Assembly: GCA_947172415.1 (NCBI GenBank)
Contig: OX359202.1
Coordinates: 5,442,899 to 5,506,898 of the forward strand
Length of the DNA: 64,000 bases
From: Chondrosia reniformis
Taxonomy: Eukaryota; Porifera; Demospongiae; Chondrillida; Chondrillidae
Reading direction: 5' to 3'
The translations under genes were made by a program, and so were the position numbers. Below, piece after piece: positions 23,892-34,113 of the stretch. The first letter of the stretch is position 1. Every line of letters begins with the position of its first letter. The notes beneath the pieces are model-generated. The model saw nothing but the letters and a program-made list of their open reading frames with translations, made no database searches and had not been told where the DNA came from.

Positions 23892-25301
23892 TCACTTCAC
23901 CCATATCTCCACTATGTCAGTAAAGACGTCTTCATTATTTCTATCAAAATTAGCACACCACCTAACTTCAATATCATCAGTGGTGGGTGTGACAGCTCTA
24001 TTAAACCAACCAAACCTATCACAGCATGTGTTGCCAGGCGACACACAACCCTTTCCATCCCACAGAGGGTCCTCCCATGCGGTCCTGTTTTCACTCCTAA
24101 CGATAAAACCAGATTCACAGTAATAATGCTCACCCACAAAGGATGGAACACGAGATGCATCTCCATTAGCACAAGGACAACCATAGTTACTACTGGTGTC
24201 GTGTTCTGAGCGACCAACAGCGTATGTCCACAGGTGTTGTCTAGGACTACCATGTGTTATTGATACACCACCCATGTAAGCATTGTTAATGCTTGAGAAC
24301 CATTGTATTTCTAATTCCCCAAACTGATATCCTCTAACACGACCACACACTTGTGAGTATTGCTGTCTAACTGGAAAGACAACAGATGAGCATTCATAGT
24401 CCACAGTCCTTCCACATGCTCTCTGTCCAGTTGAACTGTTTGATATTTCTCTTAGAGTAAAAGGACAGCGGGAGGAAGATTCTGTCATATCAATAAGAGC
24501 AACACGTGTACCTCCTCTGCAATTATTGTTAAGTGGATTATTAAGTATTTCATTTAAATAAGCTACTTTTCGTCTTTCTTCTTCAAGTGTTACATTCAAA
24601 GTTTCAACAAGATTAATTAGTTTTTCTTCAATATCATTCTTAGCAGTGTTCACTTCACTTCTTAATTCCACAGATAGAGTGGTTCTCACTTTCCTACTAA
24701 CATTGGAACAAACATTAGCAAACTCTTCATCATTCAGAATAGTATCACCAGGCTCGCCTTTCTCTCCAACACTACCAGGTAGACCAGGAGGGCCTAGGGG
24801 ACCTTCCTTACCTGGGGGACCTTCATTACCACGGGGACCACGTGTACCACGAGTACCTTGAGAACCTTTTGGACCAACGGAACCTTCTGGACCTGCTACA
24901 CCAGGAGGACCATGCCCACCAGGTGGTCCAGCTAGACCGGGATCACCCACACTGCCTTTGGCACCTTTAATGCCTTTCTCCCCCACCATACCCATGTCAC
25001 CCTTCACACCTTTACTACCAGGAGGACCTACTGCTCCTCTGTCACCAGGAGCACCCTTCTCACCAACATCTCCTTTGATTCCCTGAGGACCAACAGGACC
25101 AATACTTCCCTTCTTCCCCTTCTCACCTCTGCTACCTTGAGGACCAGGCACACCAAGGACATCAACATTCAGTGCCAGGCTACCAGTTGGAGAGGCGACA
25201 CAGTTTCTATCTGAATCAGTAGAGTTACCCTGACCATGACAGCCTGTGAGGAGGAGATTCAAGGTCAGGACAGCAGTGAAAGTGAAGATGAGGTCTCTCA
25301 T
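23892..25301 (-). CDS. Secreted collagen-like protein 4
   Basis: Intact 469-residue ORF with the same layout as protein 1: signal peptide, linker Cys, Gly-X-Y region, coiled coil and Cys-rich head. The Gly-X-Y region differs (GNEGPPGKEGPLGPPG), the coiled coil has an extra Glu (DIEEKLINL), and head loops read EIQWFSSINNAYMGG, RSEHDTSSNYG and CANFDRNNEDV. Almost identical to protein 6 (34114-35523), with three residue differences seen. Its proximal upstream region is interrupted by an insertion that removes the CTTATAAG box. Confidence 0.85.
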   Translation of the reverse strand: MRDLIFTFTAVLTLNLLLTGCHGQGNSTDSDRNCVASPTGSLALNVDVLGVPGPQGSRGEKGKKGSIGPVGPQGIKGDVGEKGAPGDRGAVGPPGSKGVKGDMGMVGEKGIKGAKGSVGDPGLAGPPGGHGPPGVAGPEGSVGPKGSQGTRGTRGPRGNEGPPGKEGPLGPPGLPGSVGEKGEPGDTILNDEEFANVCSNVSRKVRTTLSVELRSEVNTAKNDIEEKLINLVETLNVTLEEERRKVAYLNEILNNPLNNNCRGGTRVALIDMTESSSRCPFTLREISNSSTGQRACGRTVDYECSSVVFPVRQQYSQVCGRVRGYQFGELEIQWFSSINNAYMGGVSITHGSPRQHLWTYAVGRSEHDTSSNYGCPCANGDASRVPSFVGEHYYCESGFIVRSENRTAWEDPLWDGKGCVSPGNTCCDRFGWFNRAVTPTTDDIEVRWCANFDRNNEDVFTDIVEIWVK

Positions 25302-25348
25302 TATTCAGTTACACTTAGATTTTACTTCTTTGCCTCCCAAGTAGAAAA

Positions 25349-25531
25349 ACACAGGATCAAATCTCAGGTTTCAGAGGGCATGAAACCTATTTGAAACTCT
25401 TTAAACTGCCAGGTTTCTGAAGTAATGGAAGTATGTGACAAACCTGAAACCCATGAAATTATCTATTAGCATATACTTGAGCATCCTTTGAAACCTGTCT
25501 AGAAGTTTCAAATTGAGATTTGATCCTGTGT
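25349..25531. mobile_element. MITE-like element with 18-bp terminal inverted repeats
   Basis: Begins acacaggatcaaatctca and ends tgagatttgatcctgtgt, a perfect 18-bp inverted repeat; 183 bp, no coding capacity. Inserted about 50 bp upstream of the collagen-like gene 4 ATG. Same element at 35571-35753. Confidence 0.75.
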
Positions 25532-25533
25532 TA

Positions 25534-25745
25534 ATTAAAAAGGGGAAGAAGTTGAAGTGTGCAGACCTGCTGGCCATTGAGACCACAGGTGTGTTTGGGC
25601 CAGAAGCCCTCTCCTTTTTCAAGGAGCTTGGCTGTCATCTCAGGGCATGTTCTGGTGAACCCTTCTCTTTCAGCCATCTTCTGCAACAGATTGGGGTCAC
25701 CATCCAATTGACTCTCAGACAGATATAGGTGTATTGGGTAATATC
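25534..25745 (+). mobile_element. Remnant of a non-LTR retrotransposon ORF
   Basis: The plus-strand frame reads GKKLKCADLLAIETTGVFGP and ALSFFKELGCHLRACSGEPF, then HLLQQIGVTIQ. I associate this pattern with the region after the reverse transcriptase domain of marine-invertebrate LINE-like elements. A stop breaks the frame and about 42 bp present in the unit-4 copy (35932-35973) are missing here. It is too short to be active. Confidence 0.55.
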
Positions 25746-26324
25746 TTAGTGTTCATGTTTTAAGTTAATCCCTGTATTATATATAATTTCTGAAGTAAGT
25801 ATTCTCATCTTACTAATTTATTGTATATTATATTATAATAACTAATTTTATATTAAAAAATAAAAGGGATCGATGGTTTACTTAATCTTAATAATATATG
25901 TCTTCCAATATCATGAATACCATTGATGATATACTATCCCCAAAAGATTTGGTGAGGTACTCTTCCAATCTGTACATGTGGTATTGGTAATCTTTTGCAT
26001 ATATATAATTGAATTAATTATTAATTACACATGTATGTGTCGCATCATTTTACTCCACCAACTCATGTCTCTTGAGGAGCACAATGAGCAAACGGTGGAA
26101 CCGAACTTCATTTGATGGGAACCAGAGTCTCCCCTTAGCCACTCAAATAGATGGTCGAGCCATAGACAGCTGATTTGTCCTTATTAGGACTCATCAGTAT
26201 GGCATATGATAGAAATTTTGAGTGGCTAGCCTGGGTTGAAACATCTGACAAAGGATGATCCCATTCAAAATACCAGTTCAAGAAATCCTTATCCAATATC
26301 TTTGTAAAATCTTGATAGGAAATT

Positions 26325-26880
26325 ATTCGAGCAATCAGCAACACTTTCTTTAAAATTAACCAAACTGAAGACACCAAGATGCCAAGAAAAGAGAACAGGC
26401 GTTATCTATCAAATTCCTTGCCAATGTGGAGAGATCTACATGCAAGACACTACCACAAAGAATGACAGAGTATAAGAGGGCAGTGCAGAGGGCAGATATG
26501 AACAACTCCTTAGCCATACATGTACAAAGCACAATACATGACATATCCTGGGACAAGGCCACCATGATTGAAGGTGAACAACACAGATTGAGAAGGAAGA
26601 TTAAGGAGGCAATCCACATCCAATCCACAAAATGCATAAACTTGGATCAGGGATTAATTCTGGATCCGATATATGGAATGACATTCTGTAGTTCACCATA
26701 TTCTATTTTTATTATATTTTAGCCTCATTCGCTGCCACTTTTCACAATACATAATTATTCAACACACGTCACACCTGTGGCTTTGTAACCTCCTCACCAT
26801 TCTAACTGATGAAGACCCACGGGTCAAAACGTCTTAATCTTTGTTTTAAAGAAGTGTTGCTGATTGCTCGAATAATTTCT
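26325..26880 (+). mobile_element. GIY-YIG retroelement remnant bounded by inverted repeats
   Basis: Frame pieces read IYQIPCQCGEIYMQDT, then after a frame break YKRAVQRADMNNSLAIHVQS, HDISWDKATMIEGEQ and RRKIKEAIHIQS. This resembles GIY-YIG endonuclease tails of Penelope-like retroelements. Downstream at 26808-26835 is ctgatgaagacccacgggtc followed by aaaacgtc, a small hairpin typical of the 3' ends of such elements. Inverted repeats of about 30 bp (attattcgagcaatcagcaa near 26326 and its complement near 26860-26878) flank the piece. The remainder of 25746-27018 shows no gene. Confidence 0.6.
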
Positions 26881-27018
26881 CTATCATAATGATCACAACA
26901 AGTACCCCTTATCATTATAAAATCTTACAGTCACTACTGATTCCTTCAGTCTCATATTAAATAAGTTACACCCACATACCATGCATACTAAAGCATTTAA
27001 ATGATTTACAATTATGTC

Positions 27019-27725
27019 TTAATCTTAATCTTTCTTGTCTAATAATTTTGATTGCAGAGTTGAAATCATTCTACGGATATAAAAGTCTTCGTAATCTCTT
27101 GGTAGTCCTTTCAAAACCTGCAGTGATTTATCCATATGTAGTTTGAAAAGCTCTTTGTGCTTGTACCAAGTCTTTATTTCCATAAATGTCTTTCTTGTCA
27201 TAGAAACTGTCTTCTAGATGCTTCCAAAACAAGTTTACTGCTACACTAAACTCTAGTGCCTGCATGTTATGGAACCAGAGTGCAGGAATAAAGAGAACAT
27301 CTCCTGGCTCCATGAGACCCACGAACGCATGGGCTTTGGAGAAGAGGGGATATCTCTCCAGGTCTGGTTTTTCTGGATTGACAATCTCAGATTTATCTCC
27401 ATTCAAGTAAAGATAGCTAGTATCTGAAGGAGGAAAGAGAATAGCACGCTTTCTCCCTCTCACTTGAACCAACAAATTATCCATGATCTAGTGAAAAAGA
27501 GATCCAAGCATACATAATATGTACTAAATGAATGGGTATATGTAGTCTAGACCCCTTTCAGCCATTTTACACTGTATGGGCATCATAATATAGTAAAATG
27601 GAGGCAAGATAGCAGTCTGGCCTAGCTAGACTAGTGTATATGACATCCATAGAAAAGGAATCTTTAAAAATGTAATGACTTACATCATAGTGAGTGCGCA
27701 TTTGTACTCCAGCAGACCCCACATA
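27019..27725 (-). pseudogene. TYW5 fragment 3, disrupted
   Basis: Exon 5 homology at 27019-27487 carries a 4-bp insertion near 27136 that ends the frame after 118 residues. The exon 4 remnant at 27684 to about 27722 reads GVQMRTHYD and keeps a GTAAGT donor. Exons 1-3 are absent. Confidence 0.85.
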
Positions 27726-28370
27726 TAAATTGTTGTCATAAGGTGTCTTGTCAGATGTACGTATATTCAAACCTCATTAATGTGAATGCAGTTAACTATA
27801 TCTAGCGTATATAACTATTATTAGTTTGAACAATTCTACACTCCAATAAGCTAATTATTTCTACAATGGTGCTTAAAAACACTTGTAATGGTCTGCTGAT
27901 GTTTCAAAAACAGCATCTTTACCAGGCAAATTATCTTATCCAAGAAAGCAATAATTCTGGTTGTCATGGAGAAGAGGATAATAAGCGACTATAGAGAGAC
28001 TCATCTACAATTCCTGTTTGTTTTGTTTAACAGGCTATCCTGATAACACGTACTCATTTGGAAGGTCTCTGATGTACAGTACTTGATAATATGGTTGACT
28101 GTACTTTTAATTACCTAATTACCTAATGTGTACATATTTCCCACTCTTGAGTGAACATGAGGACTATTTTATATTACAGTACTTGGTAGGGTTCAGGGGA
28201 ACCCCCTTAACCACTCCATTATGTGTATGTCAGCCATAGGATAAACAATTGTTATAGATTAATTAGGAAGACAAATTACACTGTCTACCAAGTCTTACAT
28301 GTGGTTATGTGTATACAATGTACCAGATTGTGTTTTTATATGGCTGTATGATTATGTTGTAATGTTATAG

Positions 28371-31200
28371 GAATGGTTTTGTACCAAACGGTGGAAGGGT
28401 GTACTACCAGCTGCGCAGCCAGCCCCCTCTCCTTACACAAATGGCTGACATTTACTTTCAGACCACAAAGAACATCTCATTCCTCATCGATATCCTTCCC
28501 ACGCTGGACAAGGAGTATGACTTCTGGATGAACAACAGAAGTGTCTCTGGAGGACCTTACAAAGGTCTCAACTATTACCACAGCCAGCTCACTGACCCAA
28601 GACCAGAAGCTTACAGGGAGGATGTCAACACATCGGCAGGTGTCGGTATGTACAGATAGTACCTATTGATGCAACATTACACCATTCACTTGACCACTGG
28701 CACACATGTCACACACGTCACACCACCTCACATAGTTGTACATATGTCACATCACACATCATACATTGTCACACGTCCCACATTGTCTTATATCAGATCT
28801 TCCCTGTTTAAATCTTCTTATCATTGCTGATGGAAACCTCCAATTAAGACATCCTAACTAACCCCATGGATGTTATATATACATTGCAATTGTAGTAGCT
28901 CAGTGACAGAGCACTGGTGGTTCTAACCAGCTGTCCTGGGTTTGATTATCAGCAATTGCTTCTTTTTCTTTTTTTCCTTCTTTCTGAATATATGAGACTG
29001 ATTTTAATTACTTGTGGTTTGGAAAAATAGGGGAACTTTAAGATCTAAAGCCGATCTTAAAGCATGGATATAATCATCATTGATCACTTTAATTATTTAT
29101 ATATATCAAATCAGACCTTACATAGAGATGTCTCATTCCCATACAGTTGACAAGGAACTACTCTTTACTAATTTGGCCTCAGCTGCAGAATCAGGCTGGG
29201 ATTTCTCTTCTCGATGGCTCAAAAACCAGAGCAGGTTTTCATCTATTGAGACTACCAACATACTTCCTGTTGATTTGAATGCCATTTTGTGCAGAAACGA
29301 GGACACTCTAGCAAAGCTGTACAGAGTTATTGGTAAGCCTTCCCTTCAATCACTTCACCATAAGTCCATCTACATATATACTTCAATACTGGTCTATATA
29401 TATAAGAGGCATGTATGTGGCCTAGTGGTATATGGTATGAAACTGTATCCGCATCCAAAACTTTGTAGATTTTACTAATAAATGTAGAAGAAGAGCAGTC
29501 TATTCTATTTGTATGTTTCCATAGGCTCATGCCTCATACCTCATACCTCATACCTCATACCTCATATGTCATACCTCATACCTCATACCTCATACCTCAT
29601 ATGGCATACCTCATATGGCATACCTCATACCTCATACCTAGAAATGGTGTTTAAGACTATTCATGTACACATACATTAGGTGGTATAAAGCATGGTACAA
29701 CAATTATATGCAAGAATAATGAAGGACTGAAAGAAATCAATTTATATGTCATATGGGGTTTTCATAAACAAATATTTTGCCTGCAAAGTGCAACATAGAA
29801 GAGCTAGTTTCAATATAATATAATATTAAAACATGATTCTATATTTGTCAACAGGAAATACTAGCAAAGCTGAGAAGTATCTAGAAGCCTATGACACGAG
29901 AAGAATGAAGTTTAACAGTATCTTCTGGGACCCCTCCATGAACCTCTGGTCCGATATCAAAATGGACCAGCAGAAGCACCAGCAAGAGACATACTTATCA
30001 ACTCTGCTGCCGTTGGCATGGCGATGTGGTGGAGCTAATGCTACTATGGAATCAAAATTGTTGCAAACAATACAAGTATGTACATACATGTATATACCAT
30101 AAGATTTTGAAGTGTTTTGATATAGATGAATGTTTCTATGATAATATCATGTAGTCTGTATGTTAATTAATGCTAACGTTGTGTATCAGAAGTACGGTAG
30201 TACTCTCTAAGTAGGGAAGGCCAAAAAACATGGCCGCCCTATTCCATGTATTGTCAATTTTGTATGTACTAGTGTATTGTTCACTGTATAATACTACATC
30301 TTGCTTAGGCTAAAGGATTCTTTGATTTCATTGGTGGATTACCAACTTCTAAGGTAGATTCTGGACAACAATGGGACTTCCCCAATGTATGGCCTCCATT
30401 GCAATGGCTTCCTGTGATTGGCTGGTACAACTCCTCAAGTGCTCAGCTCAGAATTGTAGCTGAGAAAATTGCTAACAAATTCATATCTACAGTTTTCAAT
30501 GCATGGCTAAAGTACAACCAAACCTTATATGAAAAGGTAGGTCACATTTCTTTGGGATATGTAGTTCTTGTAAAACATTGTATACTCTCTGTATACTGTC
30601 TTTATACTGCCCGTATATTGCCCTATATACTGACTGTATATGTAATCCCTATATACTGCCTGTATATTGCCTGTGTAATGCCTGCATACTGCCTGCATAC
30701 TGTTTGTATTCATCTCTTATGTAGTATGATGCTAGAGATGGGTCTCCTGGGAGTGGAGGAGAGTACGTTATTCAAGTGAGTGCTATAAAGGATTGCACAT
30801 TTATTATTCAACAGACATATCTATTAAAGGGTACATCTTTGTGTGGTATTTGTTCCTGCAGACTGGCTTTGGTTGGACTATTGCTATTGTCCTGCACTTC
30901 CTTGATCTCTATCCATCCATCACTACGATAAGAGAAACCACAAGTGTTAACACTGAACCATTTTGGGTAATTGGCCTAGTACTGGGACTGTTACTTGTAA
31001 CCATAGTGACAGTGATCCTCTGTGGTGTGTGGTGCAGGTGGATCTACACTCAAGGTAAGGTCAAGTACTGGAGAAGAGTGCAGAATGAGCACATGATGGT
31101 GGCTGGATCAGGTGGATCTAGCAGTGGATCAGGGAATACACCACTGCACAGTGACAGTGATATCATGCTAATTAACTATGGTGTGGCTGATCAGAGGTGA
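28371..31200 (+). CDS. Headless trehalase cassette 4 (exons 4-9 only, all intact)
   Basis: Exons 28371-28645, 29126-29332, 29855-30075, 30309-30536, 30725-30775 and 30862-31200 match the lengths and phases of the complete gene, with no stop or frameshift. Catalytic Asp and Glu motifs, [10 protein letters not shown], membrane helix and tail are all present. There is no signal peptide exon nearby. Intron 5 matches cassette 1 more closely than its neighbour cassette 3 (shared 'caatataatataatatt' before exon 6), which points to conversion or unequal exchange. Confidence 0.75.
28886..28959 (+). repeat. tRNA-derived SINE head (array copy 4)
   Basis: Acceptor arms gcaattg and caattgc pair perfectly. 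The A-box, anticodon-like arm and T-arm are as in copy 1, with a 3-bp duplication (tagtagctc). Confidence 0.65.
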
Positions 31201-31866
31201 TAACCTTTTAAAGATTTAGTGATTGCTGATTTTACTAAATTCATAATATCTCTTTTTTACATTTTTATTGTATTATATTTTCCAAACCAACCATGCTAGA
31301 TTCTTGAAACTTTAGATGTTAAAAGGTAATCTTTAAGGTTTTTCAAAGGTTTAAGCATTATTTTTACATGTGAGAAAGAAGATTTGATCTTAGAGCATGA
31401 AATATTAAGAATGGTTGCTAAAAAGCAGCTAGACCCTCCAGGTTGAAACATCAGAAAAAAGGTAAGTTGAATGCAGTTCAAAGAAACCCTTATTTCATTA
31501 GTATTATTGTAAAGAAATTATTTTCAGCCATTTTGATGATCAATATCATCTGCTTTTCCCATCATTTTATTAGTCACATATTATAAGCTTTAGCTACGTC
31601 TTATGTAATGATACTTGTATATTACATATACAGTATGTGTACGTATAAGGCATTTTTAGCCAGTACTTGTATATATAATCTATAGCTTAAGCTTGTATCT
31701 GTGGTTATGATAAAAACCAAAGTATCTTAAAACTTAGTTTTTACCACATCTACCAGATACTAATTAGACTTTGAAACTTTATTAATGATCACAAATGATA
31801 AGGCTACAACGTATTATAGGTTCATTGTGTCTAATTGTCACATAGAGGTCTTTATGCTGGCAGCCT

Positions 31867-33270
31867 TCACTTCACCCATATCTCCACTATGTCAGTAAAG
31901 ACGTCTTCATTATATCTAATATGATTAGCACACCACCTAACTTCAATATCATCAGTGGTGGGTGTGACAGCTCTGTTAAACCACCCAAACCTATCACAGC
32001 ATGTGTTGCCAGGCGACACACAACCCTTTCCATCCCACAGAGGGTCCTCCCATGCAGTCCTGATTTCATACCTACTAACAAAACCAGATTCACAATAATA
32101 ATGCTCACCCACAAAGGATGGAGCAGGAGATGCATCTCCCTCAGCACAAGGACAACCATTGTTACCATTGTTACGTTCTGAGCGACCAACAACGTATGTC
32201 CACAGGTGTTGTCTAGGACTACCATGTGTTATTGATACACCACCTACATAAGCATTGTTAATGTTGGATGTCCATCCTACTTCTAAATCCCCAAACTGAT
32301 ATCCTCTAACACGACCACACACTTGTGAGTATTGCTCTCCAACTGGAAAGACAACAGATGAGCATCCACTCTTCACACTCCTCCCACATGCTCTCTGTCC
32401 AGTTGCACTGTTTGACACTTCTCTTAGAGTAGAAGGACAGTGCGAGGAAGGTTGTGTCATATCAATAAGAGCAACACGTGTACCTCCTCTGCAATTATTG
32501 TTAAGTGGATTATTAAGTATTTCATTTAAATAAGCTACTTTTCGTCTTTCTTCTTCAAGTGTTACATTCAAAACTTTAACAAGACTCATTAGTTTTTCAA
32601 TATCATTCTTAGCAGTGTTCACTTCACTTATTACGTCCACAGATAGGGTGGTGCTAACTTTCCTACTAACATTGGAACAAACATTAGCAAACTCTTCATC
32701 ATTCAGAATAGTATCACCAGGCTCGCCCTTCTCTCCAACACTGCCAGGTAGACCAGGAGAGCCTTGTGGACCAGGAGGGCCTGGGGGACCTTCATTACCC
32801 TGGGGACCACGTGTACCACGAGGACCTTGAAAACCATCTGGACCAACGGGACCTTCTGGACCTTCTACACCAGGAGGACCACGCCCACCAGGTGGTCCAG
32901 CTAGACCAGGATCACCTACACTGCCTTTGGCACCTTTAATGCCTTTCTCCCCCACCATACCCATGTCACCCTTCACACCTTTACTACCAGGAGGACCTAC
33001 TGCTCCTCTGTCACCAGGAGCACCCTTCTCACCGACATCTCCTTTGATTCCCTGTGGGCCAACAGGACCAATACTTCCCCTCATCCCCTTCTCACCTCTG
33101 CTACCTTGAGGACCAGGCACACCAAGGACATCAACACTCAGTGCCAGGCTACCAGTTGGAGAGGCGACACAGTTTCTATCTGAATCAGTAGAGTTACCCT
33201 GACCATGACAGCCTGTGAGGAGGAGATTCAAGGTCAGGACAGTAGTGAAAGTGAAGATGAGGTCTCTCAT
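31867..33270 (-). CDS. Secreted collagen-like protein 5
   Basis: Intact 467-residue ORF with the family layout. Intact counterpart of broken copy 3, from which it differs mainly in short head patches ([10 protein letters not shown] versus [20 protein letters not shown] versus [18 protein letters not shown] versus HIRKYEDI). Convergent with trehalase cassette 4. Confidence 0.85.
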   Translation of the reverse strand: MRDLIFTFTTVLTLNLLLTGCHGQGNSTDSDRNCVASPTGSLALSVDVLGVPGPQGSRGEKGMRGSIGPVGPQGIKGDVGEKGAPGDRGAVGPPGSKGVKGDMGMVGEKGIKGAKGSVGDPGLAGPPGGRGPPGVEGPEGPVGPDGFQGPRGTRGPQGNEGPPGPPGPQGSPGLPGSVGEKGEPGDTILNDEEFANVCSNVSRKVSTTLSVDVISEVNTAKNDIEKLMSLVKVLNVTLEEERRKVAYLNEILNNPLNNNCRGGTRVALIDMTQPSSHCPSTLREVSNSATGQRACGRSVKSGCSSVVFPVGEQYSQVCGRVRGYQFGDLEVGWTSNINNAYVGGVSITHGSPRQHLWTYVVGRSERNNGNNGCPCAEGDASPAPSFVGEHYYCESGFVSRYEIRTAWEDPLWDGKGCVSPGNTCCDRFGWFNRAVTPTTDDIEVRWCANHIRYNEDVFTDIVEIWVK

Positions 33271-33321
33271 TATTCAGTTACACTTAGATTTTACTTCTTT
33301 GCCTCCCAAGTAGAAAAACAC

Positions 33322-33329
33322 CTTATAAG
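33322..33329 (-). promoter_or_regulatory. Putative TATA box of collagen-like gene 5
   Basis: CTTATAAG about 52 bp upstream of the ATG, as in copies 1-3. Confidence 0.45.
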
Positions 33330-34113
33330 AGGATGGTTTACTTAATTAATATTATGCCTTCCAATATCATGAATACCATTAATGATATATTCCCAAAACA
33401 TTTGGTTATGTACTCTTTGTGTACCTGTCCCTATCTGTGGTGGTATTGGTGACCTTTTGCATATAATTGTATGTGTAGATAGATATAATCTCTTTTTACA
33501 TATTATAACTTCCAAACTAGGCATGCTAGATTCTTGAAACTTTTAAAGCAGAATAGATGTTTAAAAGGTAATCTTTAAAGTTTTTCAAAGTTTTTGATGA
33601 TTCATATTGTTGCATGTGAAAGAGAAGACTCTTGATCTAGAGGATGAAATATTAAGAATGGTTACTATCATAAAAGCTGGAACCTCCAGAGGTTAAAACA
33701 TCAGAAAAAAGGTATAAGTTCAATGAAGTTAGAAGAAACCCTTATTTCATTAGTATTAAATATTGTAAAAAATTAATTTTCAGACATTTTGCAATTGCTT
33801 ATCAATATCATCATCTCCTTTTTCCATCATTTTATTAGTCACATATTATAAGTTTATTTAGTGATACTTGCAATTGTATACTATATACTGTACATAGGTA
33901 TAAGGCATTTTTGCCAGTGTACCTCAATGTATAGCTTGTATATATCTCACAACTTAGTCTTTATCACATCTACCAGATACTAATTAGACTTTGAAACTTT
34001 ATAAATGATAATGACTCATGATACACAATGCCATACAAGCTAGCTTAAGGCTACAATGTATTATAGGTTCATTGTGTTTAATTGTCACATAGAGGTCTTT
34101 ATGCTGGCAGCCT
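33330..34113. other. Spacer between collagen-like copies 5 and 6
   Basis: AT-rich, no ORF; near-identical counterpart of 23124-23891. Confidence 0.5.

Larger units (their letters stand above)
17276..27725. repeat. Segmental duplication unit 3 (enlarged)
   Basis: Same gene order as units 1 and 2, plus a second collagen-like gene and about 1.7 kb of transposon-derived sequence between that gene and the TYW5 fragment. Nearly the same enlarged structure is repeated in unit 4. Confidence 0.8.

Noticed and set aside
25401..26637. Host protein-coding genes in the ORFs between collagen-like gene 4 and TYW5 fragment 3
   Set aside because: They are fragments of retroelement frames or antisense to them, interrupted and duplicated with the array.
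27684..27770. Fusion exon giving TYW5 fragment 3 a new start
   Set aside because: The open frame upstream of the truncated exon 4 begins with TTG, with a stop just before and no ATG.
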